This document shows, piece by piece, positions 25,955 through 34,582 of a stretch of 64,000 bases of DNA; position 1 is the stretch's first letter, and each line of letters begins with the position of its first letter. The position numbers and the translations under genes are program-made. Below the pieces are notes generated by a model. That model was not told where the DNA came from and did no database searches. It saw nothing but the letters and a program-made list of their open reading frames with translations. Source of the DNA: Occallatibacter gabretensis. GTDB lineage: Bacteria; Acidobacteriota; Terriglobia; Terriglobales; Acidobacteriaceae. The stretch covers positions 62,001 to 126,000 of the forward strand of contig NZ_LAIJ01000010.1 in the NCBI RefSeq assembly GCF_001449115.1. The letters are read 5' to 3'.

Positions 25955-27934
25955 GTGTATCTTGAACTTCAAAAGCAGCTTGCCGGGCATTTGCGCTCGG
26001 TTCTTCAGAGCAAATACTCGATTGAGATCGAGAATGTTCCCGTTGAGATTCCGCCGGATCTAAAGTTTGGCGAACTGGCGACGCCGATTGCGCTGCAGTT
26101 GGCGCGGACGCTGCGCAAGGCGCCGAAGGTGATTGCGCAGGAGATCGTTGAAGCTCTCGGGACGCTGCCGGGGTTTGCAGGCTTTGAAGTGGCTGGCGCG
26201 GGGTATATCAATGCTCGGCTGGACCGGACTGCGGGCGTTCGGGCGGTTGTGGATGGTGATGGTCATTCGCTTGATATGCAGGACCATGTGCTGGTGGAGC
26301 ATACAAGCATTAATCCCAACAAGGCTGCGCACATTGGGCATCTGCGGAATGCGATTCTTGGCGATACGTTTGTGCGACTGCTGAGGGCTGCTGGGAACCA
26401 AGTGGATGTGCAGAACTACATCGACAACACCGGGGTGCAGGTGGCGGATGTGGTTGTGGGTTTTCTGCATCTTGAAGGTAAGTCGCTGGCGGAGGTTCGC
26501 CGGCTGCTGGAAGAACTGAAGACGAGTGGCGAGCGCGTGGATTACTACTGCTGGGACCTGTATGCAAGGACTTCGCAGTGGTACGAGCAGGGAAGCGCGG
26601 AAGAGAATGCGGAGCGCAAGAAATTTAGATATGCCACGCTGCATGAGATTGAGCAGGGCGGCAACGAGACGGCTGAAGTGGCTGATCTGATCTCGACGGC
26701 TGTGCTGCGGCGGCATTTGGAAACGATGCTGCGGCTGGATATTGAGTATGATTTTTTGCCGCGCGAGAGCGAGATTCTGCACCTGAAGTTCTGGGATGTG
26801 GCCTTTGAGCAGTTGAAGCAAACCGGCGTGCTGTACTTTGAGACCGAAGGCAAGAACAAGGGCTGCTGGGTGATGCGTCGGCCTGGCGCGGAGATTGCTG
26901 AAGGCGAGCTTGACGAAGATGCGAAGGTGATTGTGCGGTCGAATGGGACCGTGACGTATGTTGGCAAGGACATTGCGTATCACCTGTGGAAGTTTGGCTT
27001 GTTGGGCCGCGACTTTGGTTACAAAAAGTTCTTCAAGTATCCCGATCATGAGTGCTGGATTTCTACCGAGCATGGTGAGGCGGAGCATCCTCATTTTGGC
27101 GGGGCGACGGCTATTTACAACGTGATTGATTCGCGGCAGTCTGATCCGCAGGCCAATGTGATTCAGGCGCTGCGCGGGATGGGGCACACGGCGCAGGCGG
27201 ATCACTACACGCACTTCAGCTATGAGATGGTGGCGCTGACGCCGCGGTGTGCGGTTGATCTTGGGTACACGGTTTCGGATGAGGATTTGAGCCGGCCTTA
27301 TATCGAAGTGAGTGGGCGCAAGGGCTTTGGTGTGAAGGCTGACGATCTGATCGACAAGCTGATTGCAGCGACGCGCGAGGAAGTGGAGAAGCGCCAGACC
27401 AGCCGCGAGGAGGCTGAGCGCCAGAAGATTGCCGAACAGGTTGCGATTGGCGCGCTGCGGTATTTCATGCTGAAGTTCACGCGAAACTCCGTGATTGCTT
27501 TTGACTTTAAGGATGCGCTGAGTTTTGAGGGCGAGACCGGGCCGTATGCGCAGTATGCTGCCGTGCGCATTCGCAATATCTTCCGGAAGGGTGGGACTAC
27601 TCCCAAAGCGGAGTTAGCACGGTTGGCGGAGATAGACGAGTTAGAAAGCTATCTTTCCGGCGAAGAGAACGAGGACATCTGGGCGCTGTGGCTGCGTGCG
27701 GGACGGCGATCGCTGGTGCTTGATCAGGCTATTGGCGCCTCAGAGCCCGCGTATCTGGCGAAGCATGTGTTTCAACTGGCGCAGGAGTTCAACAACTTCT
27801 ACCACAAGCACCACATCCTGACGGAAGAGGATCCGGCGAAGAAGACGTTCCTGCTGGCTACGGCTGCGGTTGCGCTGCGAGAGCTGATGATGGTGCTTGG
27901 GTGGTTGGGGATTGAGACGCCGGAGGCGATGTAG
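25955..27934 (+). CDS. argS: Arginyl-tRNA synthetase
   Basis: A 659-residue class I synthetase. The HIGH motif reads HIGHLRNAILGDTFVRLL near residue 128. The N-terminal additional domain (residues 1-100) and the C-terminal DALR anticodon-binding domain (SFEGETGPYAQYAAVRIRNI, LAQEFNNFYHKHHIL) are both visible. As usual for ArgS, a canonical KMSKS is lacking and the equivalent loop is VSGRKGFGVKADDLID. A GTG start is used. The gene is followed by a 697-base non-coding region containing several palindromes. Confidence 0.93.
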   Translation: MYLELQKQLAGHLRSVLQSKYSIEIENVPVEIPPDLKFGELATPIALQLARTLRKAPKVIAQEIVEALGTLPGFAGFEVAGAGYINARLDRTAGVRAVVDGDGHSLDMQDHVLVEHTSINPNKAAHIGHLRNAILGDTFVRLLRAAGNQVDVQNYIDNTGVQVADVVVGFLHLEGKSLAEVRRLLEELKTSGERVDYYCWDLYARTSQWYEQGSAEENAERKKFRYATLHEIEQGGNETAEVADLISTAVLRRHLETMLRLDIEYDFLPRESEILHLKFWDVAFEQLKQTGVLYFETEGKNKGCWVMRRPGAEIAEGELDEDAKVIVRSNGTVTYVGKDIAYHLWKFGLLGRDFGYKKFFKYPDHECWISTEHGEAEHPHFGGATAIYNVIDSRQSDPQANVIQALRGMGHTAQADHYTHFSYEMVALTPRCAVDLGYTVSDEDLSRPYIEVSGRKGFGVKADDLIDKLIAATREEVEKRQTSREEAERQKIAEQVAIGALRYFMLKFTRNSVIAFDFKDALSFEGETGPYAQYAAVRIRNIFRKGGTTPKAELARLAEIDELESYLSGEENEDIWALWLRAGRRSLVLDQAIGASEPAYLAKHVFQLAQEFNNFYHKHHILTEEDPAKKTFLLATAAVALRELMMVLGWLGIETPEAM

Positions 27935-27988
27935 GGCAGCTTTTAGCTCTTAGCTGCTCGCTCCTGGCTTGAATTTGCGAGAACGTAT

Positions 27989-28040
27989 GGGAGTGCTATC
28001 CCAGGTCTCAAAATCGAGACCTGGGGCACCCGGCACCCGG
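27989..28040 (+). repeat. Stem-loop repeat family A, copy 1
   Basis: The element begins GGGAGTGCTATCCCA and ends TGGGGCACCCGGCA, with a variable inner stem: CCCAGGTCTC at 28000-28009 pairs perfectly with GAGACCTGGG at 28016-28025. An outer GTGC/GCAC pairing is also possible. The same ends flank a different inner palindrome at 50161-50216. Confidence 0.65.
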
Positions 28041-28340
28041 CTCTCAGCTTTTCTGTGGGGGAGAATAGACACACAGAGATGCTATCTGTTTTATTTTCAT
28101 GGATTTAAGACTCTGGCCGGCTCACAGATTTACAGAATTACAGATTCTGTGACGAGAGAAAATCACGAATTTTCTATTCGTAAATCCTAGTAAGATATTT
28201 ATATTCATATACTTGAGGTCAATTTTCCGCTTGAAAAAGGGTGCGAAAATGTGGTCAAAATGCGGCGAAAATGGCAATTCTTAAGCTCTAATTCAATCGG
28301 AGATGACTGCGGGAAGATTATTTTACGGCTGGAAAATACG

Positions 28341-28372
28341 AAGGCCCGGTCCTTGAAGACCGGGCCTTTTTG
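28341..28372 (+). terminator. Strong intrinsic terminator
   Basis: AAGGCCCGGTC at 28341-28351 pairs perfectly with GACCGGGCCTT at 28358-28368, followed by a run of five T. It lies 400 bases after argS, so it may serve a separate short transcript rather than argS itself; the 28200-28340 stretch has no gene. It is also the left part of dispersed element B. Confidence 0.8.
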
Positions 28373-28384
28373 ACTTCAAGATAA

Positions 28385-28470
28385 GTGTGGCACGGATGGG
28401 CCTAATTTTGTGCAAACTATCTGGAAGGAATCCTGGGTACGAAAGGGCATTGGACTAAAGTAATGGGATC
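28385..28470. repeat. Dispersed element B, copy 1
   Basis: About 85 bases align without gaps to 47349-47436. Identical blocks are GTGTGGCA, TAATT, GCAAACT, TCTGGA, GGTACGAAAGGGCA, TGGACT and AGTAATG, with variable bases between. In both copies a perfect GC-rich hairpin lies 17-20 bases to the left. Function unknown. Confidence 0.65.
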
Positions 28471-28532
28471 ACAGCGCTTCGTACTTCCACACTGGAACTT
28501 ATCAGTCTGTTCTGTCTTAAAAAAAGCATACC

Positions 28533-28598
28533 TCAGGGGCTGAAGCCCCCGCTCTTCTGCCTGGTTTATTGCCGGGGATAAATCCCCGGCAATAAACC
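28533..28598. repeat. REP-like palindromes
   Basis: CTCAGGGGCTGAAGCCCCC is an imperfect hairpin. Next comes GGTTTATTGCCGGGGA at 28563-28578, pairing perfectly over 16 bases with 28583-28598 around a TAAA loop. It lies 33 bases beyond the pepA stop and could terminate that transcript. Confidence 0.65.
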
Positions 28599-28631
28599 TC
28601 GGCTTACTCCGGCCTACCCTGTAGCTAAAAG

Positions 28632-30131
28632 CTAATAGCTTCGCACCCATTCCACTATGGAACGAACGGCTACGCCGGTTGGGCCTTTGGCGATGAAGGG
28701 CTTGTTCTCGTCATTCCAGGCGAGGCCTGCGATGTCGAGGTGAAGCCAGGGTGTGTCTTCGGCGAAGACCTTGAGGAACTCGGCGGCTGTGATTGCGCCG
28801 CCGTAGCGGCCGCCGGTGTTCTTGATGTCGCCGATGTCGGATTTGATTTGCTCCGCGTATTCGTCACCCAAAGGAAGACGCCAGAACTTTTCTCCGCTGG
28901 CAGCAAGTCCGTTATTGAATTTGCCGAAGGTCTCGTCGTCATTGGAGAAGACGCCTGCGTTGATCTGGCCGAGCGCGACGGCGACTGCGCCGGTGAGCGT
29001 GGCGGCGTCAATCAGGTGGGTTGCGCCGAGCTGCTTTGCGTATGTGATTCCATCGGCGAGGACGAGGCGGCCTTCGGCGTCTGTGTTGATGATCTCGATG
29101 GTTTTGCCTGACATTGCGGTTTGTACATCGCCGGGCTTCTGCGCTTTGCCGTCGGGCATGTTCTCTGTGGCGCAGACGATGCAGATGACGCGCACTTTGG
29201 GCTTGAGCAGCGCGATGGCGCGGATGGCGCCCAGCATGGCTGCGCCGCCTGCCATGTCGTACTTCATCTTTTCCATGTTGTCGGCGGGTTTAATGGAGAT
29301 TCCGCCGGTGTCAAAGGTGACGCCTTTGCCGACCAGGCCGAGGACCGGGCCGTCGGTGACGCCTTCCGGTTCGTACTTGAGCACGATGAGTGCGGGCGGC
29401 TCTTCGGATCCTTGTGTGACGCTGAGGAAGGCTCCCATCTTAAGAGTGCGAAGCCTTTCGGTGGAGCTGATGTCCCAACCGAGGCCGACTTCTTCAGCCA
29501 TGATTGCGGCGCGGCGGCCGAACTCGGTGGGGGTGAGCACGTTGCCCGGCTCGTTGACCAGTACGCGGGCAAAGTTCTGGCTTTCGCCGATGATTGCGCC
29601 CTCCGCGAAGGCAGCTTCCACGGCTGATTTTTCTGCGCTGGCAGGCGCGATGGCGGTGAAGGAGTTGACGCTCAGGTCCTTGCGGTCGCTGCGGTAGGTG
29701 TCCGAGTCGAAATCGCCCACGACTGCGCCTTCGGCAGTGGCGCGGGCTCCCGCGGGGAGCGGGATTTCGGAATCGGGGAGTGCGAAGGCGAGCTCGCGGA
29801 TGCCGCGAGGCTTGGTGAACCGGACTGCCGTTCCGGCGGCATTGCGGACGCTGGTCAGGGTAGCTGTTGCCTGTTTGCCGAGCCCGATCAGGAGCAGGCG
29901 CTTTGCCTTAAGTCCCGCCGGTGCGTGCAGCAGCAGGGTCTCATTCGCGCCTGCTTTGAATTCGCCGCTGGAGAGAACGCTGGCGGCGGCCTTTACAGCT
30001 TCATCTGCTGTGAGCAGGAGTGGTTCCGGTTTGGCGTCGGGGCCCTTGGCGGTCTGGGTGTCTGCGGCCAGAACGGCCAGCCATTCTGTTTCGATTTCGT
30101 TCAGGGGAGCAAAGGAAAGTTCGGTCCGCAT
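28632..30131 (-). CDS. pepA: Leucyl aminopeptidase (M17)
   Basis: A protein of about 499 residues of the M17 family, a two-metal cytosolic aminopeptidase that removes N-terminal residues from peptides. The catalytic domain shows LVGKGVTFDTGGISIKP, YDMAGGAAMLGA, the signature NTDAEGRLVLADG and DAATLTGA. The N-terminal macro-like domain is also present (LLIGLGK). The start is uncertain: ATG at 30129-30131 (MRTELSF) fits the family best, while ATG at 30144-30146 adds five residues. A run of A residues precedes both. In some bacteria PepA also binds DNA. Confidence 0.9.
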   Translation of the reverse strand: MRTELSFAPLNEIETEWLAVLAADTQTAKGPDAKPEPLLLTADEAVKAAASVLSSGEFKAGANETLLLHAPAGLKAKRLLLIGLGKQATATLTSVRNAAGTAVRFTKPRGIRELAFALPDSEIPLPAGARATAEGAVVGDFDSDTYRSDRKDLSVNSFTAIAPASAEKSAVEAAFAEGAIIGESQNFARVLVNEPGNVLTPTEFGRRAAIMAEEVGLGWDISSTERLRTLKMGAFLSVTQGSEEPPALIVLKYEPEGVTDGPVLGLVGKGVTFDTGGISIKPADNMEKMKYDMAGGAAMLGAIRAIALLKPKVRVICIVCATENMPDGKAQKPGDVQTAMSGKTIEIINTDAEGRLVLADGITYAKQLGATHLIDAATLTGAVAVALGQINAGVFSNDDETFGKFNNGLAASGEKFWRLPLGDEYAEQIKSDIGDIKNTGGRYGGAITAAEFLKVFAEDTPWLHLDIAGLAWNDENKPFIAKGPTGVAVRSIVEWVRSY

Positions 30132-30234
30132 ACCCAATTGTTGCATTTCTTTTTTTTTTCTCAGGAATCCATGCACTGGAGACCTGGATTGTCATAACTA
30201 TCCATTGGTGTCAAAATGAAAAGGGGTGTCAATT

Positions 30235-30555
30235 ATGTCGGATCTGGCAACTCGCTCAAAAACTCGCATCAGTTCTAATGGAAGGATTGTGATTCCCGCT
30301 TCGATGCGCGAATTGCTCGGGGTTAATCCCGGAGACACAGTTCTTATGGATGTTGAGGATGGGGTTTTGAAGATTGAGTCTTATCCTACTCGTGTTGCAA
30401 GGATTCAAAGGGAATTAGCTCATCTCAGAAAGCCGGGCGTTCTTGCTTCAGATGAACTGATCGCGGAACGACGGGCGGAAACTCGGCGCGAGGAAGAAGC
30501 GTTTGAGCGCGATGCCGCAACAGTTCGGAAACTGATCGAGGATAAGATTGCCTGA
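30235..30555 (+). CDS. AbrB/MazE-type antitoxin
   Basis: A 106-residue protein with an N-terminal SpoVT/AbrB swapped-hairpin domain (TRISSNGRIVIPASMRELLGVNPGDTVLMDVEDGVLKIE) and a charged C-terminal helix (ELIAERRAETRREEEAFERD) suited to toxin binding. The ATG at 30235 follows AAGGGG; a GTG nine bases earlier is possible. It overlaps the PIN toxin gene by eight bases, so this is a second VapBC-like module with an AbrB-type antitoxin. Confidence 0.87.
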   Translation: MSDLATRSKTRISSNGRIVIPASMRELLGVNPGDTVLMDVEDGVLKIESYPTRVARIQRELAHLRKPGVLASDELIAERRAETRREEEAFERDAATVRKLIEDKIA

Positions 30556-30934
30556 TAGCGTTGTGCTGGACTCTTCAGCTGTATTGGCACTGCTACTGGG
30601 CGAACCCGGCGGACAGCGTGTGGTGCCTCATCTGGACAAAGCGATATTAAGCGCGGTGAATGCATCCGAAGTTCATACCCGTCTCATTCATCTCGGCGAG
30701 CCGCCTGCGACAGCATGGCAACGTCTGACCGCTCTTCGATGTGATATATGGCCTTTCACCAGTGAGCAGGCAAGAATCGCTGCGGAGTTGATCTCGATCA
30801 CGCGTCCTTACGGCTTATCTCTGGGCGATCGCGCGTGCCTGGCCCTTGCTATGGAGCGCAATGCGACGGCCTGCACCGCCGACAAAGCCTGGCAGAGTCT
30901 CTCCCTCGGTATCGAGATCGAAACTATCCGCTGA
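30548..30934 (+). CDS. PIN-domain toxin (VapC-like)
   Basis: A 128-residue PIN-domain ribonuclease. The acidic ligands are Asp in VVLDSSAVLALLLGEPG, Glu in NASEVHTRL, Asp in LSLGDRACLALA and Asp in ACTADKAW, all in the expected order. The likely TTG start lies within the antitoxin's last codons (8-base overlap), which couples translation. It is convergent with smpB, 16 bases apart. Confidence 0.87.
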   Translation: MPDSVVLDSSAVLALLLGEPGGQRVVPHLDKAILSAVNASEVHTRLIHLGEPPATAWQRLTALRCDIWPFTSEQARIAAELISITRPYGLSLGDRACLALAMERNATACTADKAWQSLSLGIEIETIR

Positions 30935-30950
30935 GCAGCATTGCCGGGGT

Positions 30951-31502
30951 CTATCGCTGATTGCGGCGCTTGCTGTCATTGATGGCGGAGCGGGCTTCGC
31001 GGTCGGCTTCGCGGCGCTTTTCGGTCTCGCGCTTGTCCCAGTCCTGTTTACCCTTGGCCACTGCTAACTCGCACTTGATTCGCCCGTGCTTAAAATAAAG
31101 CCGCGTGGGGATGAGCGTATGTCCTTTGATCTGCGTCTTGGAGTGTAGCTTACGAACCTCTTCCCTGTGCAGAAGCAGTTTGCGCGTGCGGGTTTCGTCG
31201 TGGTTGGAGATATTCCCATGCGAATAAGGCCCAATATGCAGGTTGAGCAGAAACGCCTCGTCGTCTTTGATCAGACCGTAGGCGTCCTTGAGATTGGCTT
31301 TGCCCTCGCGGATCGACTTGACTTCGGTTCCGCGAAGGGCCACGCCCGCCTCAAACCGCTCAAGAAGAAAGTAGTTATGGCTGGCTGCGCGGTTATGAGC
31401 CGCATCGCGCTCGCCGGACGCCACGGGGTCGCGCGGACGCGCAACCTTCTTCTGGCTGGGGGTGTCGGGCTGGACGATTACATGACTGGTCTGGCGCGCC
31501 AT
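30951..31502 (-). CDS. smpB: SsrA-binding protein SmpB
   Basis: A 183-residue trans-translation factor that brings tmRNA to stalled ribosomes. Family phrases are HNYFLLERFEAGVALRGTEVKSIREGKANLKDAY, HIGPYSHGN, RKLLLHREEV, GHTLIPTRLYFKHGRIKCELAVAKGK and the basic tail. It carries an N-terminal extension of about 40 residues beyond the usual 150-160 (MARQTSHVIVQPDTPSQKK), probably disordered. AAGGAA precedes the ATG. The tmRNA gene itself is not in this window. Confidence 0.93.
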   Translation of the reverse strand: MARQTSHVIVQPDTPSQKKVARPRDPVASGERDAAHNRAASHNYFLLERFEAGVALRGTEVKSIREGKANLKDAYGLIKDDEAFLLNLHIGPYSHGNISNHDETRTRKLLLHREEVRKLHSKTQIKGHTLIPTRLYFKHGRIKCELAVAKGKQDWDKRETEKRREADREARSAINDSKRRNQR

Positions 31503-31650
31503 CGTACGGGTTCCTTAAAGCTATATCCTAGCATCTGCATAGTTTCCGCTGAGTGCGCGCAAGGGCGTCCGGCACATGGTCTTTGCTAAAATGAGGCATC
31601 GCTTGAGAGTAAGGATGTATCGACAAAAAGGCGTCCGAAAAGGGAGCTTG

Positions 31651-34110
31651 ATGAATCGTAAGTTGCTGTTCTCCCCTTTGAGGGCTACCTTTCTACTCGT
31701 TTTCGCCTTGACGCTGGCCGCGGGCGCATCGCTCCATGCCCAGTCTGCCGGCAAGCTTTATAAACAGGGCCAGGCTGCCGAGAACAGCGAGAAGTGGGAT
31801 GCGGCCTTCGAGGCCTACCAGCAGGCATACGCCAAGAATCCCAAAGACCTTCGCTATCGCACCGCGATGTATCGCGTGCGGGGCGCTGCCTCCGCGATCC
31901 ACCTGACCAGGGGCCGGCAGCTGGAAAAATCCGGGGAAGACCAGGCCGCGATGGTAGAGCTGCTGCGCGCGCTGGATATTGATCCGAGCAACGAGGCCGC
32001 CACGCAAGAGATTGAGGCGCTGCGTGAGCGCCAGAAGCATGCTGCAGTACAAGCGCCTCCTGTTCCGCCAGCCGAAGTGGCCAGACAGGCAGCCTTTGAC
32101 TCGCTTGGCGGCCCGATTGAGCTTAAACCCATGTCCACCGAGCCGTTCACGATGCGGGCGGCGGAGGATACGAAGAATATCTATCAGGCCATTGGCCGCG
32201 CAGCCGGCGTCAACGTGCTTTTCGATCAGGCTTACACCTCCAAGCGGATCACGGTGGATCTCACCAACGTTTCTTATCTCGATGCGCTGCGCATTGTAGG
32301 CATTCAATCGAACACCTTCTGGCGCCCGGTTACCTCGAATACCATTTTTGTTGCGGAGAATACCCCCGCCCGGCGGCGCGATCTCGATGAGTTCGCTGTC
32401 CAAACCTTTTATCTGACCAATGCCGTCCAGCAGAACGATTTGAATGACACTTTGCAGACGGTTCGCAATGTGCTGGGAACGGATGTCAAAGCGTATCCCG
32501 TCAATAGTCAGAACGCCATCATCGTAAAGGGCACGCCGGACCAGCTGCTTCTTGCAGCGAAGATCATCAGCGACATCGACAAGGCCATGCCAGAGGTGGT
32601 GGTCGATATTGCCATTATGGAAGTGAGCAAGAACTGGGAACGCACCCTGGGCATACAGTGGCCCGGCAGCGTGGGCGTGCAGCTGCAGTCGCCCTGCACT
32701 ACCAGCAGCACGAGCAGCAATTGCACTTCGAGCAGCAGCGGCACCGGCACCAGCACCACAACCAGCACCAGCAACCTGACGCTTTATAACCTGGCCAATC
32801 TGAATTCGAATGACTTTGCCATTACGATGGGCGCGGCGACGGCCAATCTGCTGCTTTCCGACGCGAACACCAAGGTTCTGCAAAGCCCGCGTCTGCGCGC
32901 TACCAATATGCAGAAAGCAACGATGAAGATCGGCTCGCGCATCCCGATCGCCACGGGCACATTTAATACCGGCGTCAGTTCCAGCGTGCTTGCCGGCGTG
33001 GCCCAGACGCAATTCACATATATCGATATCGGCGTCAACGTGGAAATGACACCCACCATCCACGCGGACGGCGACGTTACCTTGAAGCTGAAGATTGAAG
33101 ATCAGTCCGAGGGCAGCAACGTGACGATCAGCGGCGTTACCGAGCCGATCATTATCCAGAAGAACAGCGAGCAGACGATCCGCCTGCGCGAGGGCGAGGT
33201 CAGCATCCTTGGCGGGATTCTGGAAAATACCGATTCGACAAGCTGGAGCGGCATTCCAGGCCTTAGCTCGATTCCGTTTCTGCGCTACCTCTTTGGTTCC
33301 AAGGACCACACCATCATGAACGATGAGCTGGTTTTCATGCTCGTGCCGCATATCGTGCGCAGGGCGGAGACATCAGCTTCCAATCTGCGCCCGGTGGATA
33401 CGGGCACGGGGCAGAGTATCCAACTTCGCCACCTACCCGTGGACGGAGCCGCGGCCAATGCCACGCCAGTGGCACAGGCAGGTGTTGCCACTACCATTGT
33501 GAGCTCATTCAAGGCTCCGAGCGCCGCCGCTGCCGCGCCTATGGCCATTGCGGAGCTGCGAAAGTCGGCTGAGGGCGCGATGAACGCAGTTCAGACTCAA
33601 GGCCCCACGTCACCGGTTTCACCGCCTCCTATGGTTCCGCCGACGGTGCCGATGACTCCGCCGGCGGCTGCTCAGCCCCCTAGTAATCCGGTTCCGGGAT
33701 CGTTGGTTCGCTTTATTCTCAGCAGTCCCGGTCCGGTCGCAAATGGAGCTACCTTTCAGATTCCTATCGTGATCAGCGGAGCAACGGATATTGCCGCCGT
33801 TCCGATTAAGTTGCATTACGATGCAACGAAGCTTTCACTGGTGGGAGTTGCGCCCGGGGACTTCCTGAACCGCGATAACCAGACTGTGAGCCCCACCTTC
33901 CGGGAAGATCCACCTGGCGACATTACCATCAATGCTTCCCGTTCCAGCAGCGCGCCAGGCGTAAGCGGAGCGGGGGTGGTGTATGTGCTCAACTTCCAGG
34001 CAAAGGCGCCGGGAGACAGCACCATTGCAATCACACAACCTGTTGCAATGAACAAGAGCCAGCAGTCCGTACCGGCTACGGGCGGCGGCGTGAACATTAC
34101 CGTGAAGTGA
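31651..34110 (+). CDS. Secretin (GspD/PilQ type) with C-terminal cohesin-like domain
   Basis: A protein of about 819 residues. It has a signal peptide (LLVFALTLAAGASLHAQ), a TPR-like region (residues 30-140: KLYKQGQAAENSEKWDAAF), then secretin N-domains (NIYQAIGRAAGVNVLFDQAYTSKRI, TFYLTNAVQQNDLNDTLQTVRNVL). The outer-membrane secretin core follows (VVVDIAIMEVSKNWERTLGI, EGEVSILGGILEN, DELVFMLVPHIVRR). A Ser/Thr-rich insert interrupts the core near residues 350-375. After a Pro-rich linker, residues 680-819 look like a cohesin domain (GATFQIPIVISGATDIAAVPIKLHYD). It starts an operon with two pseudopilin genes. AGGGAG precedes the ATG. Confidence 0.85.
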   Translation: MNRKLLFSPLRATFLLVFALTLAAGASLHAQSAGKLYKQGQAAENSEKWDAAFEAYQQAYAKNPKDLRYRTAMYRVRGAASAIHLTRGRQLEKSGEDQAAMVELLRALDIDPSNEAATQEIEALRERQKHAAVQAPPVPPAEVARQAAFDSLGGPIELKPMSTEPFTMRAAEDTKNIYQAIGRAAGVNVLFDQAYTSKRITVDLTNVSYLDALRIVGIQSNTFWRPVTSNTIFVAENTPARRRDLDEFAVQTFYLTNAVQQNDLNDTLQTVRNVLGTDVKAYPVNSQNAIIVKGTPDQLLLAAKIISDIDKAMPEVVVDIAIMEVSKNWERTLGIQWPGSVGVQLQSPCTTSSTSSNCTSSSSGTGTSTTTSTSNLTLYNLANLNSNDFAITMGAATANLLLSDANTKVLQSPRLRATNMQKATMKIGSRIPIATGTFNTGVSSSVLAGVAQTQFTYIDIGVNVEMTPTIHADGDVTLKLKIEDQSEGSNVTISGVTEPIIIQKNSEQTIRLREGEVSILGGILENTDSTSWSGIPGLSSIPFLRYLFGSKDHTIMNDELVFMLVPHIVRRAETSASNLRPVDTGTGQSIQLRHLPVDGAAANATPVAQAGVATTIVSSFKAPSAAAAAPMAIAELRKSAEGAMNAVQTQGPTSPVSPPPMVPPTVPMTPPAAAQPPSNPVPGSLVRFILSSPGPVANGATFQIPIVISGATDIAAVPIKLHYDATKLSLVGVAPGDFLNRDNQTVSPTFREDPPGDITINASRSSSAPGVSGAGVVYVLNFQAKAPGDSTIAITQPVAMNKSQQSVPATGGGVNITVK

Positions 34111-34111
34111 G

Positions 34112-34582
34112 ATGAGACGCAGCAGTCCAATACGGAAGCGGGGCGAGCGCGGCCTTACCCTTCTTGAACTGATTGTGACCGTGGGGATTCTCGGCATTCT
34201 GGCTGCCGCGGCGTTGCCTGTGGCGCGCTTCGAGATCAAGCGGCAAAAGGAACGCGAGTTGCGCGCGGACCTGTGGATGATCCGCGAGGGGATTGACAGG
34301 TACAAAGACGCAGCGGACAAGGGCGGCATCATGGTGAAGGTGGACAGCAACAATTATCCGCCCGATCTGGACACGCTGGTGAAAGGCGTGGACATGAAGG
34401 GGGTCAAGATGAAGTTTCTGCGCCGCATCCCGATTGACCCCATGACCGGCAGCACCGAGTGGGGTCTGCGGTCGATGCAGGACGATCCGAAGTCCGATTC
34501 CTTTGGCGGGCAAAGCGTCTTTGACGTGTACACAAAATCGCAGGGAACAGGCCTGGACGGCACGAAATATGCGGACTGGTAA
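34112..34582 (+). CDS. Pseudopilin (GspG-like), type IV pilin N-terminus
   Basis: A 156-residue protein with a prepilin peptidase site: RKRGERG followed by LTLLELIVTVGILGILAAAALP, where Glu is at the fifth position of the mature protein. The rest is GspG-like with a short globular domain (DLWMIREGIDRYKDAADKG, RRIPIDPMTGSTEWGLRSM). Such pseudopilins form the periplasmic piston of type II secretion or type IV pilus-like machines. The ATG lies one base after the secretin stop. No cognate ATPase or prepilin peptidase gene is present nearby. Confidence 0.88.
   Translation: MRRSSPIRKRGERGLTLLELIVTVGILGILAAAALPVARFEIKRQKERELRADLWMIREGIDRYKDAADKGGIMVKVDSNNYPPDLDTLVKGVDMKGVKMKFLRRIPIDPMTGSTEWGLRSMQDDPKSDSFGGQSVFDVYTKSQGTGLDGTKYADW

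Larger units (their letters stand above)
27935..28631. other. Convergent intergenic region rich in palindromes
   Basis: No credible gene is seen in these 697 bases between argS and pepA. They hold a stem-loop element repeated at 50161 (27989-28040), an AT-rich stretch (28180-28220), a strong terminator (28341-28372), a dispersed element repeated at 47349 (28385-28470), and two REP-like palindromes (28533-28598). Short frames at 27969-28190 and 28417-28650 lack ribosome-binding sites and span these palindromes. Confidence 0.6.

Noticed and set aside
26060..27214. A 384-residue open frame on the minus strand
   Set aside because: It is antisense to argS, Arg/His-rich and without family motifs, the typical shadow of a GC-rich gene.
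27969..28190. A 73-residue frame after argS
   Set aside because: It runs through a stem-loop repeat, has no ribosome-binding site and no protein-like composition.
28385..28470. Resemblance of GGTACGAAAGGGCA to the 23S rRNA sarcin-ricin stretch
   Set aside because: Only about ten bases agree and the flanking stem is not preserved, so I do not call it an rRNA fragment.
28816..29697. A 293-residue plus-strand frame
   Set aside because: Antisense to pepA; Ser/Ala/Pro-rich composition of a shadow frame.
31693..33351. A 552-residue open frame on the minus strand
   Set aside because: It lies wholly inside the secretin gene, has no ribosome-binding site or recognisable domain, and reflects third-position GC bias.
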